In this document: one piece after another, positions 63,378 through 64,000 of the stretch
Layout of the letters: each line of letters begins with the position of its first letter
How positions within the stretch are numbered: the stretch's first letter is position 1
From: Nocardioides sp. Root122
GTDB lineage: Bacteria > Actinomycetota > Actinomycetes > Propionibacteriales > Nocardioidaceae
DNA length: 64,000 bases
Direction of reading: 5' to 3'
Assembly: GCF_001425025.1 (NCBI RefSeq)
Contig: NZ_LMDE01000013.1
Coordinates: 191,934-255,933 of the forward strand
Translations under genes and position numbers: made by a program
Notes under the pieces: model-generated
What the model was told of the DNA's origin: nothing
The model's database searches: none
The model's input: only the letters and a program-made list of their open reading frames with translations

Positions 63378-64000
63378 GCACCCCGGGAACCGCGCTGCCC
63401 GTGGCCGACGGCCCGCAGGTGCGCCGCTACGCGCAGGGCGTGGCGCGGCGCCACCCTCGGCTGCTCTGGTCGGCGCTCACGCTGCACGTGGCCGCAGCCG
63501 CGGCCGCCCTGGCCGCGCCGCGCCTCCTCGGCGGCCTCGTCGAGGCGGTCGAGGACGGCACCACGATCGCCCATGTCGACCGCATCGCCCTGCTCCTCGC
63601 CGGCTTCCTGCTGGCCCAGACGGTGCTGACCCGTTTCGCGCGCTACCTGAGCCAGGTGCTCGGCGAGCAGGTGCTGGCCGAGCTGCGCGAGGACTTCGTC
63701 GACCACACGCTCGGCCTGCCCGTGGGCACCGTGGAGTCGGCCGGCTCGGGCGACCTCCTGACCCGCACCAACCGCGACGTCGAGCAGCTCGGCTGGTCGG
63801 TGCGGTGGGCCCTGCCGGAGTGGACGATCGCCGTGGTCTCGGCGGTGATGATCTTCGTGGCCGCGCTGAGCGTCGGATGGTGGGTGGCGCTGCCGTGCCT
63901 GCTCGCCGTCCCGCCGCTGGTCGTCGGCCTGCGCTGGTACCTCGCCCGGGCCAAGGACGGCTACCTACGCGAGTCGGCGTCGTACTCCCAGATCAACGCC
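63374..64000 (+). CDS. ABC exporter half-transporter, N-terminal part
   Basis: The frame from the GTG at 63374 (GTGA overlap with the gene before it) is open to the right edge, giving ~209 residues. They form the first part of a type I exporter membrane domain: LLWSALTLHVAAAAAALAAP, IALLLAGFLLAQTVLTRFAR, then FVDHTLGLPVGTVESAGSGD and LLTRTNRDVEQLGWSVRWAL, which is the coupling region TGDLxSRxxxDV of ABC exporters. The NBD lies outside the window. It probably forms a heterodimer with the degenerate chain and supplies the active ATP site. Confidence 0.88.
   Translation, partial: MSTPGTALPVADGPQVRRYAQGVARRHPRLLWSALTLHVAAAAAALAAPRLLGGLVEAVEDGTTIAHVDRIALLLAGFLLAQTVLTRFARYLSQVLGEQVLAELREDFVDHTLGLPVGTVESAGSGDLLTRTNRDVEQLGWSVRWALPEWTIAVVSAVMIFVAALSVGWWVALPCLLAVPPLVVGLRWYLARAKDGYLRESASYSQINA

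Overview
The window is a high-GC actinobacterial chromosome segment. Base composition is strongly G+C biased, GTG starts are frequent, and the gene set fits a Nocardioides-like member of the Propionibacteriales: a mycobacterial-type Sdh1 complex beside a fused-anchor SdhCAB, a monomeric isocitrate dehydrogenase, SigE-family sigma factors, a DUF3017-folD pair, a PerM/DUF6350 protein and a split methylmalonyl-CoA mutase. The genus is an inference. I see no rRNA, tRNA, CRISPR array, prophage or insertion sequence; almost every base belongs to a gene or a short intergenic region.

Layout. 1-1.5 kb: end of a SigE-family sigma factor and its overlapping membrane partner. 1.5-6.2 kb: a polyol PTS locus (sorbose-1-phosphate-reductase-like dehydrogenase, mannitol-type EIICB, P-loop kinase, SorC-type regulator) with two operator-like palindromes. 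6.2-8.5 kb: a probable gene remnant, a phosphotransferase and an M20 amidohydrolase. 8.5-13.5 kb: meaB-mutB-mutA for methylmalonyl-CoA to succinyl-CoA. 13.7-20.9 kb: two succinate dehydrogenase operons, divergently arranged. 20.9-26.5 kb: glycosyltransferase, YihY protein, 2'-5' RNA ligase-like protein, trpS, secreted lipase and a 52-residue protein. 26.6-36.5 kb: two MFS transporters, a DUF6498-like membrane protein, icd, aquaporin, a lipoprotein, mdh, DUF3017 and folD. 36.6-41.4 kb: purH, purN, a YibE/F protein and PerM. 41.5-44.7 kb: a sigma-factor/membrane-sensor fusion plus a two-repeat lipoprotein. 45-47 kb: sucCD. 47.2-54.4 kb: photolyase, M23 peptidase, pcrA, a small membrane protein, a universal stress protein and an amino acid permease. 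54.5-58.3 kb: a PspC-domain two-component system with a divergent PspC protein. 58.3-64 kb: class V aminotransferase, glycerophosphodiesterase, YbaK-type deacylase and a two-gene ABC exporter cut by the right edge.

Working together: mutAB/meaB feeds succinyl-CoA to sucCD, both Sdh complexes and mdh; icd and folD/purH/purN complete a central-carbon and one-carbon set. Most of the window is housekeeping. The points of most interest are (1) a 39-bp dispersed repeat that forms exactly codons 14-26 of mutB, with a degenerate copy supplying the mutB stop and meaB start; (2) a single protein joining an ECF-sigma-like domain to a membrane helix and a large exported domain, followed by a lipoprotein; (3) a matching palindrome in front of icd and an MFS gene; and (4) a CRP-type site placed for class II activation of an apparently leaderless lipase gene. 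I found no clearly novel multi-gene system; the sigma fusion with its lipoprotein is the best candidate.
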